Below are positions 1 through 8,940 of a stretch of DNA of 64,000 nucleotides, one piece after another. The notes beneath the pieces were generated by a model that worked only from the letters and a program-made list of their open reading frames with translations, made no database searches and was not told the DNA's origin. Source of the stretch: Ruegeria discodermiae (GTDB lineage Bacteria > Pseudomonadota > Alphaproteobacteria > Rhodobacterales > Rhodobacteraceae). Each line of letters begins with the position of its first letter. Within the stretch, counting starts at the first letter, position 1. The position numbers and the translations under genes were made by a program. The DNA lies in contig NZ_JAVAMO010000006.1 of assembly GCF_030758345.1 (NCBI RefSeq), forward strand, positions 62,001-126,000, given 5' to 3'.

Positions 1-420
1 TTCCATGCTCCCGGGCGAGTGGGTCAGTTTCTCAGCATAGGTCAATGCGGCAAGCTCTGCCCCCTCAAAAGCGTCGCTGGGGCTGCGCGCCTGCAGCGCT
101 GCCTCTATCAGGTCGGCGCGGGCATCATCGCCGATCAGATGCCGGGCGTTGGCCCAGTGGTTGGCGTAGGAGTAGTGGCAGTTATTCAGTGTCGAGACAT
201 AGGAGCTGATCACCTCTTGCAGCCACATCGGCACGGTGTTGGCACCGTCGTGCAGGCAGGCCCGGTAGAGAACCACATGACCCTTCATCGTGTTGGGCCG
301 CAGCGAATGGACCCGCATCACATTGTCCACCGTTCCATGCGGTGTGCGCGCAAGATCCAGCATGACCTTCAACTGGTCGTCCGCCTCTTCGTCTTGTATC
401 ATCCTGATCCAGGCAGACAT
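1..420 (-). CDS. AhpD/carboxymuconolactone decarboxylase-like protein (5' part only; runs off left edge)
   Basis: The first 140 codons are present; the C-terminus lies outside the window. The start is an ATG preceded by AGGGAGGAG. The peptide begins MSAWIRMIQDEEADDQLK and has the family pattern at residues 70-88 (EVISSYVSTLNNCHYSYANH). Known AhpD-like peroxidase-related proteins carry C-x-x-C followed by His. Here Cys81 and His88 are kept but the second Cys is Ser84, so a classical disulfide redox pair is not available. The likely role is a small oxidoreductase or decarboxylase of the CMD superfamily; the substrate is unknown. It diverges from the ABC transporter to its right. Confidence 0.7.
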   Translation of the reverse strand, partial: MSAWIRMIQDEEADDQLKVMLDLARTPHGTVDNVMRVHSLRPNTMKGHVVLYRACLHDGANTVPMWLQEVISSYVSTLNNCHYSYANHWANARHLIGDDARADLIEAALQARSPSDAFEGAELAALTYAEKLTHSPGSME

Positions 421-692
421 TTGCGGCTCCTCCCTTGGGTTCAGCACAAATCTTGGGCAGCGTCACACGGATCGCTGAGTTTTTTATTGACGAGTATTGC
501 GTATTAAGCAACCATATTGATTAGAGCGCAACTATTTGGGGGTTCTGAGGCCTTGCCCGATTGCTCCACCCGTTCGCATCGCCAGCCGGGGGTCCGCCAT
601 GCGACCGGTCCCTGTCTGTTTGGGGGCTGCGCGGCGGGCGCTCTGGATCACTGGCAGGCGACCAAATTGCCCCCGAAGATGACAGGCGCGGC

Positions 693-1439
693 ATGACCCG
701 CCCCGCCCCGATGATCGAAGTCAGCAATCTGGACAAATTCTATGGCACGTTTCAGGCGCTGAAGAACATCGATCTGACGGTTCATCAGGGCGAGAAAGTG
801 GTGATCTGCGGCCCTTCGGGGTCGGGCAAATCCACGTTGATCCGCTGTTTCAACGGGCTGGAATGGCACAATTCCGGGCGCCTGGTGATCGACGGGATCG
901 AAGTCTATGAGGGCGCCAAGGATATCCGTGAGCTGCGTCAGGAAGTGGGCATGGTGTTCCAGCAGTTCAATCTGTTCCCGCATCTCACCGTTCTGGAAAA
1001 CCTGATGATCGGCCCGATGAAGGTGCGCAAGATCCCAAAGGCACAGGCCGAAGAGACCGCGCGCAACTATCTCGACCGGGTGCATATTCCCGAACAGGCA
1101 GACAAGTATCCCGCCCAGCTCTCCGGCGGCCAGCAGCAGCGCGTGGCCATTGCGCGGTCGCTCTGCATGGAAACCCGGATCATGCTGTTTGACGAGCCGA
1201 CCTCGGCGCTTGATCCCGAGATGATCAACGAGGTGCTGGACGTGATGGTCGAACTGGCTGAGACCGGGATGACCATGGTCGTCGTCACCCATGAGATGGG
1301 ATTCGCCCGAAAGGTGGCCGACACGATGGTCTTCATGGAGGCGGGCCAGATCGTCGAAATCTCGCCGCCCGAGCAATTCTTCACCCAACCCTCCAGCGAG
1401 CGCTGCCGCCTGTTCCTGGATCAGATTCTGGCCCATTGA
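693..1439 (+). CDS. Polar amino acid ABC transporter, ATP-binding protein
   Basis: Energises uptake of a polar amino acid through the permeases encoded next to it. About 248 residues, typical of the GlnQ/HisP family. Walker A (GPSGSGKST, residues 40-48), signature LSGGQQQR, Walker B with DEPTSALD and the H-loop VTHEMGFA are all intact. The chosen start is the ATG at 693 ([18 protein letters not shown]); ATG 711 is also possible. The open frame extends further upstream but without family similarity. The gene ends one base before the GTG of the following permease. The substrate cannot be read from the sequence. Confidence 0.93.
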   Translation: MTRPAPMIEVSNLDKFYGTFQALKNIDLTVHQGEKVVICGPSGSGKSTLIRCFNGLEWHNSGRLVIDGIEVYEGAKDIRELRQEVGMVFQQFNLFPHLTVLENLMIGPMKVRKIPKAQAEETARNYLDRVHIPEQADKYPAQLSGGQQQRVAIARSLCMETRIMLFDEPTSALDPEMINEVLDVMVELAETGMTMVVVTHEMGFARKVADTMVFMEAGQIVEISPPEQFFTQPSSERCRLFLDQILAH

Positions 1440-1440
1440 G

Positions 1441-2283
1441 GTGAGCGATCTGGGCATATCACGGTCCCGCGGGCAGGCATTACCCAAGCTGCCGTTTCAC
1501 AAGCGGTTTTTCGGATCGGTTCCGGTCTCGGTCGCCATTTACGCGATCATCGTCGGGCTGATCGCTTATGGCGCCTACACCGGGGCGCAGGGGATGGGGT
1601 ATAACTGGCAATGGTACCGGGTGCCGCAATTCCTCTATCGCAATACCGAGGTCGGGTTCGAATGGGGCGAGATTCCCATCGGGCTGGTTGCCACGATCAA
1701 ACTTTCGGTCACCGCCTTTCTGCTGGCCACGGCGATCGGCCTGCTGGTGGCGTTGCTGCGCCTGTCTGGTCTGGTGATCGGGGCGGCGGTTGCGGTCGGA
1801 TATCTGGAACTGATCCGCAACATCCCGCTGCTGGTGCTGCTCTACCTGTTCTATTACGTGCTGGGGCCGATCTTTGGCTTTGATCGCTATTTCGCCAGCA
1901 TCCTGACGCTTGCGGTGTTCCATTCGGCGCTGATCTCAGAAATTCTGCGCGCCGGTATCAACGCCATCCCGGCGGGCCAGTGGGAGGCCGCCAAATCCAT
2001 CGGGATGAGCCCCTATCAGACCTACCTTTATATCATCCTGCCGCAATCGGTGCGGTTCATGCTGCCGCCGATGACGGGCGAGGTTGTGCATCTGATCAAA
2101 TCCTCGGCCATTGTCAGCGTAATCGCGGTGGCCGAACTGACCACTTTCGGGCGCAACATCATTTCCGATACCTACATGAGTTTCGAAATCTGGTTCACCA
2201 TCGCTCTGGTCTATCTGGTGGTGACCCTGATCCTGTCGATCGGCGTGTCCCATCTGGAGAAGAAATATGCCGTCGACCAATAA
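1441..2283 (+). CDS. Polar amino acid ABC transporter, permease (HisM/GlnP type)
   Basis: Membrane subunit of the ABC importer, about 280 residues. It starts at a GTG one base after the ATPase stop, so the two are probably translationally coupled. A hydrophobic segment near residues 20-40 is followed by a core with the EAA-type loop (EAAKSIGMSPYQTYLYIILPQ), which contacts the ATPase. The C-terminus is charged. It pairs with the second permease at 3210-4091 as a heterodimer. The part of the open frame left of 1441 only shadows the ATPase gene. Confidence 0.92.
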   Translation: MSDLGISRSRGQALPKLPFHKRFFGSVPVSVAIYAIIVGLIAYGAYTGAQGMGYNWQWYRVPQFLYRNTEVGFEWGEIPIGLVATIKLSVTAFLLATAIGLLVALLRLSGLVIGAAVAVGYLELIRNIPLLVLLYLFYYVLGPIFGFDRYFASILTLAVFHSALISEILRAGINAIPAGQWEAAKSIGMSPYQTYLYIILPQSVRFMLPPMTGEVVHLIKSSAIVSVIAVAELTTFGRNIISDTYMSFEIWFTIALVYLVVTLILSIGVSHLEKKYAVDQ

Positions 2284-2319
2284 ATCTGAAAAACTGACCG
2301 GACAACAAGGAGAACCAAG

Positions 2320-3153
2320 ATGAAGCTTACTCGCAGAATGCTCGGGGCCGCACTGGGCGCTGTTGTGGCAACCGGAATGGCAACCTCGGCCTGGGCGCAG
2401 AGCGCGACACAGGGCTTGTCCAGCGAAAGCGTGATTGAAACCATCAAGCAGGATGGGGTGATCCGGATCGGCCTGTCCCTGTTCGTGCCCTGGTCGATGC
2501 GTGACAAGAACGGCGATCTGATCGGGTTTGAACTGGATGTCGGGCGCAAGCTGGCCGAGGATATGGGCGTCGAGGTCGAGTTCGTGCCAACCGCCTGGGA
2601 CGGGATCATTCCGGCACTGGTCTCGGGTAATTTCGATGTGATCATCTCGGGCATGTCGGTGACCGCGCAGCGCAATCTGACGATCAATTTCACCGACCCT
2701 TATGCCTATTCCGGTCTTGCCATCCTGGCCAACAAGTCGATGACCGAAGGCATGGCGCTGGAGGATTTCAACAGCCCCGATGTCACCTTCGCCGCCCGTC
2801 GCGGCGCAACGCCCGCAACGGTGATCGCGCAGAACTTTCCCGACGCCACGCTGTTGCTGTTTGACGAGGACGGGGCCTCGACCCAGGAGGTGCTGAACGG
2901 CAATGCCCATGCCTCGATGGCGGCGCAGCCGACGCCGAACCGTGAGGCGGGCCGTAACCCCGAGACGCTGATCGTTCCGTTCGAAAACCTTTATGACCCG
3001 CGCGGCGAGGCCTTTGGCGTGCGCAAGGGGGACCCGGATGCGATGAACTTCTTCAACAACTGGATCGCCCAGCAATGGCGCTCGGGCTGGCTGGAACAGC
3101 GCCACGCCTACTGGTTCGGCACCGAAGACTGGGCCGATCAGGTCGCCCAGTAA
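2320..3153 (+). CDS. Periplasmic amino acid-binding protein (SBP_bac_3 family)
   Basis: Receptor that captures the substrate in the periplasm and delivers it to the permeases. It has 277 residues with an N-terminal signal peptide (MKLTRRMLGAALGAVVATGM, cleavage near AWAQ). The family pattern GFELDVGRKLAEDMGVEVEFV and a WDGIIPALVSGNFDVIISGM stretch follow. A good ribosome site (ACAAGGAGAACC) precedes the ATG. It lies between the two permeases in a four-gene operon. Family membership is clear; ligand identity is not. Confidence 0.92.
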   Translation: MKLTRRMLGAALGAVVATGMATSAWAQSATQGLSSESVIETIKQDGVIRIGLSLFVPWSMRDKNGDLIGFELDVGRKLAEDMGVEVEFVPTAWDGIIPALVSGNFDVIISGMSVTAQRNLTINFTDPYAYSGLAILANKSMTEGMALEDFNSPDVTFAARRGATPATVIAQNFPDATLLLFDEDGASTQEVLNGNAHASMAAQPTPNREAGRNPETLIVPFENLYDPRGEAFGVRKGDPDAMNFFNNWIAQQWRSGWLEQRHAYWFGTEDWADQVAQ

Positions 3154-3209
3154 CCGAAATCACCGGGGGCGGCGATGCGGCCCCCGGACCCTGATGCGGA
3201 GCTTGCCCG

Positions 3210-4091
3210 GTGCAATCCTTCCTGAAGAGACTCAGATGGCCCGACTATGTGATCGTGGCGGTTCTGGCGGCGTTTTTCGGGTATATCTGGCTCTCGATCG
3301 AGGGCACGCTCAACTATAAATGGCGATGGGAGCTGATCCCCGGCTATATCGTCGGCTGGCATACCGGCCGCGAGGAGTATTTCGCCAACCTGCTGTTGCA
3401 GGGTTTGGTCGCGACGATCCGCATCAGCATCTATTCCGGTATTTTGGCGCTGATTCTGGGCACCATTCTGGGGGTTGCACGCTGTTCCGCCAATCTTACC
3501 ATTCGGATGCTGGCGCGGACCTATCTTGAGTTTCTGCGCAACGTGCCGCCGGTGGTGGTGGTCTTCATCTTCTTTTTTTTCCTGTCGCAACAACTGATCG
3601 ACGCGCTGAACCTTGAGCGCTGGGCGCGCGGGATCGCGCGGCAAGAGGACAACCAGATCTGGACCTTCTTCTTTGGCGAGATGCGCCGCTTTCCGTCGCT
3701 GGTGTCGGGCGTGATCGTTCTGGCCCTGTTCGAAAGCGCCTTTGTGGGCGAGATCGTGCGCGCCGGTATCCAGTCGATCCCAAAGGGCCAGCGCGAGGCA
3801 GCGCGCTCCATCGGCATGAGCCACATGCAGGAGCTGCGCTATGTAGTGCTGCCGCAGGCGATGAAGAAGGTGGTGCCGCCGCTGGCCAATCAGTTCATCT
3901 CGTTGATAAAGGACAGTTCGATCCTGTCGCTGATCTCGGTGCAGGAACTGACCTACAAGACGGTCGAGCTTGTGGCCTCGTCCCGAATGATCTTCGAGGC
4001 GTGGATCACTACGGCAGCGTTCTATTTCATCGTCTGCTTCGGCCTCAGCCGCATCTTTGCGCGGCTGGAGAAGAAGTCGGAAAAGCGCTGA
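3210..4091 (+). CDS. Polar amino acid ABC transporter, second permease
   Basis: Second membrane subunit, 293 residues, GTG start (MQSFLKRLRWPDYVIVAVLA). It has several hydrophobic helices and the EAA loop REAARSIGMSHMQELRYVVLPQ. It lies 56 bases after the binding protein, so the operon order is ATPase, permease, binding protein, permease. Compared with the first permease it carries a longer insert between helices (around NLERWARGIARQEDNQIW), as seen in some GltK/AapM-type subunits. It ends four bases from the convergent Rieske gene. Confidence 0.92.
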   Translation: MQSFLKRLRWPDYVIVAVLAAFFGYIWLSIEGTLNYKWRWELIPGYIVGWHTGREEYFANLLLQGLVATIRISIYSGILALILGTILGVARCSANLTIRMLARTYLEFLRNVPPVVVVFIFFFFLSQQLIDALNLERWARGIARQEDNQIWTFFFGEMRRFPSLVSGVIVLALFESAFVGEIVRAGIQSIPKGQREAARSIGMSHMQELRYVVLPQAMKKVVPPLANQFISLIKDSSILSLISVQELTYKTVELVASSRMIFEAWITTAAFYFIVCFGLSRIFARLEKKSEKR

Positions 4092-4094
4092 GCC

Positions 4095-4412
4095 TCACAT
4101 CCTGACCTGCACCATGCCGTTTTCCACCCGCGCCTCGAACATCCGCATCGCCCGGGTGGCCGGGGCCGACACCGGCCTGCCATCGCGCACATCGAACGCG
4201 CCCTGATGCAGCGGGCATTCGATCACATGCCCGTCGAAATAGCCGTCACACAGGTCCGCGCCACCATGATTGCACAGCGCCAGCGAGGCATAGATACCGC
4301 TGGGCGTATCATAGAGCGCGATGATGCGTGATCCGACCTCGACCCGCGTGACCCAGTTCTTTTCAAGCCGGGTGACTTCGATCACGTCCCGCCAGGGTTT
4401 TTTCGTCGCCAT
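4095..4412 (-). CDS. Rieske [2Fe-2S] ferredoxin
   Basis: Small soluble electron carrier of 105 residues. The Rieske ligand pattern C-x-H ... C-x-x-H is complete: CNHGGADL near residue 47 and CPLHQGAFD near residue 66. It follows the membrane desaturase by three bases on the same strand, so it is the obvious electron donor to that enzyme. No dedicated ferredoxin reductase is encoded nearby. Confidence 0.9.
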   Translation of the reverse strand: MATKKPWRDVIEVTRLEKNWVTRVEVGSRIIALYDTPSGIYASLALCNHGGADLCDGYFDGHVIECPLHQGAFDVRDGRPVSAPATRAMRMFEARVENGMVQVRM

Positions 4413-4415
4413 GGC

Positions 4416-5360
4416 TTAGTGCTCGGGTTTCTGACGCAGGATCTGTCGAAGGATGTCGCGATGGGCGGCAAGATAGCCGCCGGGTTCGACAAAGATGTGA
4501 TCCTTCAGCTTGTCATGCAGTCGCGGCAGCGCATGGAACGGTACTGAGGCGACATAGTGATGCTCGGCGTGGTAGTTCATGTTCCAGCACAGAAACCGCA
4601 CCGGGGCCGAGACCAGATTTGTACGGGTATTTTCCGACATTTGGGCGACGTTGGGCCGCCCTACATGTTCGGTCATCCGCACGAACCGCATCACCGGCTC
4701 ACCCAGAAACAGCGGGATGATCCAGTACCAGATCAGGCCCCACCAGCCGGTCAGCGCCATGGTCAGAAACAGCGCCGCATAGATCGCCAGCATCCGCCGC
4801 GCGTCGCGATAGACCGCCTTGTGTTCAACCTTGGGGATGAAGCGCAGTTCTGCCGCGTTGAGCTTTCCGCAGGCATGGCGGAACAGCTCGGTGAACTTGC
4901 CGCGCCAATAAGGCAGGGCGGACAGGTACAGCAGGTACTGACCAAGCGTCCAGGGCAGGGGTATCAGCTCGGGGTCCTCGCCGGTGAGCTGGGTATAGGT
5001 GTGGTGGTCGCAATGCTCGTAGCGGAAAAACCGATGCGGCAGGACGATGATCAACCCGCAGATCTGGCCGACCAGATCATTGAGCCAGCGGGTCCGGAAC
5101 ACGGTGTAATGCACGCATTCATGCTGCAGAGAGAAATGATGCACCAGAAAGACTCCTTGCGCGAACATGGCAGGCCAGATCAGCCAGGAGTTCCAGGCCA
5201 GCGTGATCAGGGTGGTGGTGACACCCAGCAGCAGCACCCAAAGCGCCAGATGACGTAGCCCCGGCCCATTCGAGCGCTGCATGAATCCCTTAAGCTCTTC
5301 GCGTGTCAATTTCCCTTCGGCCAGGGCCTGAGTCAGCGGCGTGACGATTGCGTTGGACAT
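4416..5360 (-). CDS. Membrane fatty acid desaturase/hydroxylase family protein
   Basis: Integral membrane di-iron enzyme, 314 residues from the chosen ATG (MSNAIVTPLTQALAEGK); an upstream in-frame Met at 5405 is less likely. All three histidine boxes are visible: HECVH (80-84), HCDHH (116-120) and HAEHH near residue 270. Hydrophobic segments lie between them. Known members desaturate or hydroxylate acyl chains, but relatives act on alkanes, carotenoids and other substrates. The adjoining Rieske ferredoxin supports an oxygenase or desaturase role; the substrate is unknown. Confidence 0.85.
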   Translation of the reverse strand: MSNAIVTPLTQALAEGKLTREELKGFMQRSNGPGLRHLALWVLLLGVTTTLITLAWNSWLIWPAMFAQGVFLVHHFSLQHECVHYTVFRTRWLNDLVGQICGLIIVLPHRFFRYEHCDHHTYTQLTGEDPELIPLPWTLGQYLLYLSALPYWRGKFTELFRHACGKLNAAELRFIPKVEHKAVYRDARRMLAIYAALFLTMALTGWWGLIWYWIIPLFLGEPVMRFVRMTEHVGRPNVAQMSENTRTNLVSAPVRFLCWNMNYHAEHHYVASVPFHALPRLHDKLKDHIFVEPGGYLAAHRDILRQILRQKPEH

Positions 5361-5438
5361 GTGAGTTCCACAATTTGCCGGTGCGGGGGCGGACCCTCGA
5401 CGCATAGACCGGCACCGGAGACGGGAGTGCTCCGCACC

Positions 5439-5464
5439 ATAGGGCCACCTCGAACCGGCCCTAT
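5439..5464 (-). terminator. Inverted repeat between M29-like gene and desaturase
   Basis: Perfect 8-base arms ATAGGGCC / GGCCCTAT enclose a 10-base loop. The repeat sits in the 152-base gap between the M29-like gene stop and the desaturase start. No T-run follows on the - strand, so it may be an attenuator, an RNA-stability hairpin or a protein site rather than an intrinsic terminator. Confidence 0.35.
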
Positions 5465-5512
5465 TAGCAAGGGATTATTCCGGCGCGGCGCGATTCGATC
5501 AAGCCCGGCAGC

Positions 5513-6598
5513 TCAGATCGCGATGCGCAGCCCGATATCGGGATCAGGATCGGCAAAGAGCGCCGCCGCGCAGGAATGCCGGGCCAGAATCGATGGCCCC
5601 TCGGGCAGGCGTTCGGCATGGAATACGCCAGCGTCCCAATAGGTCACGCCGTCGATCACGATGGTGGGGTCGATCACGTTCCAGCTGATCTCACCGGGCG
5701 CATAAGCGCCGCAGGTGTGAAAGTGCAGCAAGCGCGGATTGCCGAAGGCGGCCCCGCCCCAACGCTCGAAATTTTCGCGCATATCCCAGGGATATCCGCA
5801 TCCGGGATGGATGCCTGCATGCCAGGAATGCACGCAATTACGGTCGATGCCGAACTGCCCGGCCACCCGGTCATATTGGGCCTCGGCCCGTGCCGCGTTG
5901 GCGGGATCGCCTGTAAACTGAGTCAGACGCCCCTGTTCCATATGAGCAAAGACCGGGTGGTCAAATTCGATCGTGTAATTGTCATAGTATTTTGAGCCGG
6001 TGCCGGTCAGGAACCCGACCGCGACGCGCCCGGAAAAGCTGTATGCAGGCACCGGGGTGAAGACCGACATCGGAAACCGCAGGATCGAGGTGTCGCCCGA
6101 GGGGGTAAGATCCATCACTGGGCGGCCACGCACATCGGTGCCGAGCGGGCAGGTGACCCGCACTTCTTCTGCGGCATCCAGCACCGTGTTGATCCCGGAT
6201 TTGATCTCCATGAAGGCGTCGTGATGGCCATTGGAAAACCCTGAACCGAACAGCTCTCGCGTCAGGGCAAAGCTGACGATGATCTTCTTGCCCTGTGGCA
6301 TGTCCGAGAACCGCAGCTGATCGCCAAGGCGAGCGAGGAACAGAATGATGTCGGCGGCCTCGAACCGGGCCAGAAGGTCGTCAGGCAAGTGCGGATTGTC
6401 GGGGTTGAACCCCACATCCACCGCATCGACCGATAGGCCCAGCGACCGGGCGGTGCGGGTGACGATATCAACGCTGTCGGCATCGAAATAGCCGAACTCG
6501 GGCGGTTCATAGGCAATCAGCAGCCGGTCACCGGCCCGCGCGTGGGCACAGTTCACCAGCAGATTGCACGCACCCCGTTCGGGCGTCATCTCTGACAT
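5513..6598 (-). CDS. M29-like metallopeptidase/dioxygenase-fold protein (function unclear)
   Basis: 361 residues from the ATG at 6598, which is preceded by AGAAGGAG; the longer frame to 6679 lacks a ribosome site. The layout resembles family M29 (aminopeptidase T; also NicX 2,5-dihydroxypyridine dioxygenase): an N-terminal alpha/beta part (GDRLLIAYEPPEFGYFDADS) and a C-terminal part ending in DPTIVIDGVTYWDAGVF. In M29 proteins a His-x-Asp pair lies just before such a segment; here the matching place reads S-W-N. Other histidines (HSWHAGIHPGC, LLHFHTCG) could bind metal. It is divergent from the LysR gene. The family assignment is my inference from motif shape. Confidence 0.5.
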   Translation of the reverse strand: MSEMTPERGACNLLVNCAHARAGDRLLIAYEPPEFGYFDADSVDIVTRTARSLGLSVDAVDVGFNPDNPHLPDDLLARFEAADIILFLARLGDQLRFSDMPQGKKIIVSFALTRELFGSGFSNGHHDAFMEIKSGINTVLDAAEEVRVTCPLGTDVRGRPVMDLTPSGDTSILRFPMSVFTPVPAYSFSGRVAVGFLTGTGSKYYDNYTIEFDHPVFAHMEQGRLTQFTGDPANAARAEAQYDRVAGQFGIDRNCVHSWHAGIHPGCGYPWDMRENFERWGGAAFGNPRLLHFHTCGAYAPGEISWNVIDPTIVIDGVTYWDAGVFHAERLPEGPSILARHSCAAALFADPDPDIGLRIAI

Positions 6599-6692
6599 CA
6601 ACCACTCCTTCTGTGAAGTGCTTGTAAAATACTGCCCGGTACGGGCTCTGATCCATTTGAAAGTGATAATGGTAAGCATTAGGGTGACTAAT
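6599..6692. promoter_or_regulatory. Divergent promoter region with inverted repeat
   Basis: The 94-base gap separates the M29-like gene (-) from the LysR gene (+). It contains an inverted repeat GCCCG-GTA-CGGGC at 6634-6646. LysR proteins usually bind in the gap beside their own gene, so this is where autoregulation and control of the M29-desaturase-ferredoxin genes would be expected. No start site was mapped. Confidence 0.4.
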
Positions 6693-7622
6693 ATGATCCT
6701 GAACCTGCCCTATTCTGCTCTGCGCGCCTTTGAGGCCGTTGTGCGTCATGCGGGGTTTTCCTCGGCCGCGGCAGAGCTGGGGGTCAGCCAGAGCGCGGTC
6801 AGCCAGCATGTGCGTACGCTGGAGGAATGGCTTGGCCGCGATCTGCTGGTGCGTGGCGCGCGGCAGTCGCGCCCGACCCGCGAGGGTGAGCAACTGGCGC
6901 TTGCCATATCCGAGGGGCTGGGGCGGATCTCGGATGTCTGCACGCAGCTGCGCGACAAGACCCGCACCGACCACACGATCGTGATCTCCTGCCTGCCCGG
7001 CTTTGCCTTCACCTGGTTGTTTCCGCGGCTCATTCACTTCGATCTGGCGCATCCCGACCTGTCGATCTCGATCGCGACCGATACCGGCCAGCAGCCGTTT
7101 TCCGGCGCTGATGCGGATATCGGCATTCGCTATGGGTTGGGAGAGTTTCCCGGCTATCAGGTTGACCTGCTGATGGTCGAACGGCTGTTCCCGGTCTGCG
7201 CCCCGGCCCTGTTGCCAGAGTTGTGCGGGATCGGTGACCTGACCCGTCACAGTTTGCTGGTGGACGAAAACCTGCATCACGGCGCTGCCAGCCCCACTTG
7301 GGAGTTCTGGGCAAAGCAATGCGGCCTGACCCTGCCATCGCCCTTGCGCACGCGGCGGTTGGGGCAGTCCAACATGGTGGTGCAGGCCGCCATCGCAGGG
7401 TTGGGTGTCGCCCTTGGACGCGAACCTCTGGTCGTCGACGCGCTGAGCGATGGGCGGCTGGTCCGGCCTTTTGCGCAGTTGACGCAATCGCCGCTGTCTT
7501 ACTGGCTGGTGCGGCGACACGAGAGCAGGGACAGCCAGAAGGTAAGCGAGTTTCTGAACTGGATCCGCTCCGAGGCCGATGCGCAGCCCGATATTCCGCC
7601 ACCTGCGGGTCGGTTGGATTAG
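6693..7622 (+). CDS. LysR-family transcriptional regulator (GcvA-like)
   Basis: 309 residues from the ATG at 6693 (MILNLPYSALRAFEAVVRHA). The N-terminal winged helix-turn-helix is typical (SSAAAELGVSQSAVSQHVRTLE), followed by a periplasmic-binding-type effector domain (ADADIGIRYGLGEFPG). Such regulators commonly control a divergent neighbour, here the M29-like gene and possibly the desaturase and ferredoxin after it. It may also act on the Rieske oxygenase that follows about 100 bases downstream. The effector is unknown. Confidence 0.9.
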   Translation: MILNLPYSALRAFEAVVRHAGFSSAAAELGVSQSAVSQHVRTLEEWLGRDLLVRGARQSRPTREGEQLALAISEGLGRISDVCTQLRDKTRTDHTIVISCLPGFAFTWLFPRLIHFDLAHPDLSISIATDTGQQPFSGADADIGIRYGLGEFPGYQVDLLMVERLFPVCAPALLPELCGIGDLTRHSLLVDENLHHGAASPTWEFWAKQCGLTLPSPLRTRRLGQSNMVVQAAIAGLGVALGREPLVVDALSDGRLVRPFAQLTQSPLSYWLVRRHESRDSQKVSEFLNWIRSEADAQPDIPPPAGRLD

Positions 7623-7719
7623 TGTTCCTTATATGTGTCATTATCAATCGGGCATGGCGCAAGGGGCCGACGCTGCGCCATACTACCCCCAGCCATCTGA
7701 CCAGACGGAGAGCGCTTTC

Positions 7720-8769
7720 ATGTTTCTGAGAAACTGCTGGTATGTCGCAGCTTGGAGCGCGGATATCGGGCGCGCGCTGCGGGCAGAGACCTTTCTGGGC
7801 GAGAATATCGTGCTCTACCGGCAGCAGGACGGTAGCCCGGTTGCGCTGGAAAATGCCTGCCCGCACCGCAAGTTGCCGCTGTCAGAGGGCAACCTGAAGG
7901 GGGATAACGTGGAATGCGGCTATCACGGGCTGACCTTTGACTGTTCGGGCGCCTGCATCGACAGCCCCACCCAGCGTGGCATGACCCCGCGCCGGGCGGT
8001 GGTCAAATCCTATCCGGTGGTCGACCGCTATCGCCTGTTGTGGATCTGGATGGGCGATCCGGCGCTGGCTGATCCCGACAAGATACTCCCGGTCGAGAAT
8101 TACGACGATGCCAGTTGGGGCCTGACCGATGGCGGGGTGATGGATATCGACTGTCACTACCTGTGGGTCTGCGACAACCTGCTTGATCCCAGCCATGTAG
8201 CCTGGGTCCATGTCACCTCGTTTGCCGGGGCCGGGACCGACGAAGAGCCTTTGAATGTCGAAAAGACCGATCGCGGTGTCATCGTCTCGCGCTGGATCGA
8301 GAACAAGCCGCCCTCACCCTATTATGCCAAGCTGGTGGCGTTTGAGGGCGATTGCGACCGTCTGCAGCATTACGAGATGTGCCTGCCCGCGATTGCACTG
8401 AACAAGTCGATCTATACCCCGGTGGGTACAGGTGGCTATGACAAGGCGCCGGTTGAGGAGACATTCATCAATATCTCTTACAATTTCATGACGCCGATTG
8501 ATGCGGACCGGACCCGGTATTTCTGGTTTCAGCACCGCAATTCCGATCCCGACAATGCCGAAGTGTCGACTTTCATGAATGACGGCGCGCGGATGGCGTT
8601 TCTGGAGGATAAGGATGTGCTGGAAAAGGTACATCTGGGTATGAAACACGCCAAAACGCCCCATATCGACCTGGGGTTGGATGCCGGGGCCAAGCAGTTC
8701 CGCCGGGTGCTGGAGCGCGCCATCAAGGCCGAAGCCAATGATCACGACGTGGCCCTGACACAGGTCTGA
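7720..8769 (+). CDS. Rieske non-heme iron oxygenase (VanA-like)
   Basis: 349 residues from the ATG at 7720 (MFLRNCWYVAAWSADIG), the usual length and N-terminus of vanillate O-demethylase oxygenase subunits. Rieske ligands are CPHRKLPLS and CGYHGLTF. The mononuclear iron site is suggested by DNLLDPSHVAWVH. Known relatives demethylate methoxyaromatics or hydroxylate small aromatics. No reductase partner (VanB type) is adjacent, so electrons must come from elsewhere. The in-frame extension to 7579 overlaps the LysR gene and is not used. Confidence 0.85.
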   Translation: MFLRNCWYVAAWSADIGRALRAETFLGENIVLYRQQDGSPVALENACPHRKLPLSEGNLKGDNVECGYHGLTFDCSGACIDSPTQRGMTPRRAVVKSYPVVDRYRLLWIWMGDPALADPDKILPVENYDDASWGLTDGGVMDIDCHYLWVCDNLLDPSHVAWVHVTSFAGAGTDEEPLNVEKTDRGVIVSRWIENKPPSPYYAKLVAFEGDCDRLQHYEMCLPAIALNKSIYTPVGTGGYDKAPVEETFINISYNFMTPIDADRTRYFWFQHRNSDPDNAEVSTFMNDGARMAFLEDKDVLEKVHLGMKHAKTPHIDLGLDAGAKQFRRVLERAIKAEANDHDVALTQV

Positions 8770-8913
8770 GGCCAAGCTGCGGATGAGCCTGCCGCATGAC
8801 GTCAAGCTCTCTGAAAGATCATCAAAAAGCTGCATACATCGGCGGTTGGTCAGGGGCAAAGCCGCCCGGACGCGGCATGAGGTACTTCAGCGCCTAAACC
8901 CGTTGACGCAATG

Positions 8914-8926
8914 TGACCTGTGGTCA
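8914..8926. promoter_or_regulatory. Inverted repeat upstream of soxB
   Basis: TGACC-TGT-GGTCA, a perfect 5-base inverted repeat, lies 14 bases before the soxB ATG and overlaps the region where RNA polymerase or a repressor would act. It is a candidate operator, for example for the XRE-cupin regulator at the far end of the operon. I saw no second copy upstream of that regulator, so the link is only positional. Confidence 0.35.
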
Positions 8927-8940
8927 ATATTGTTACGAAT

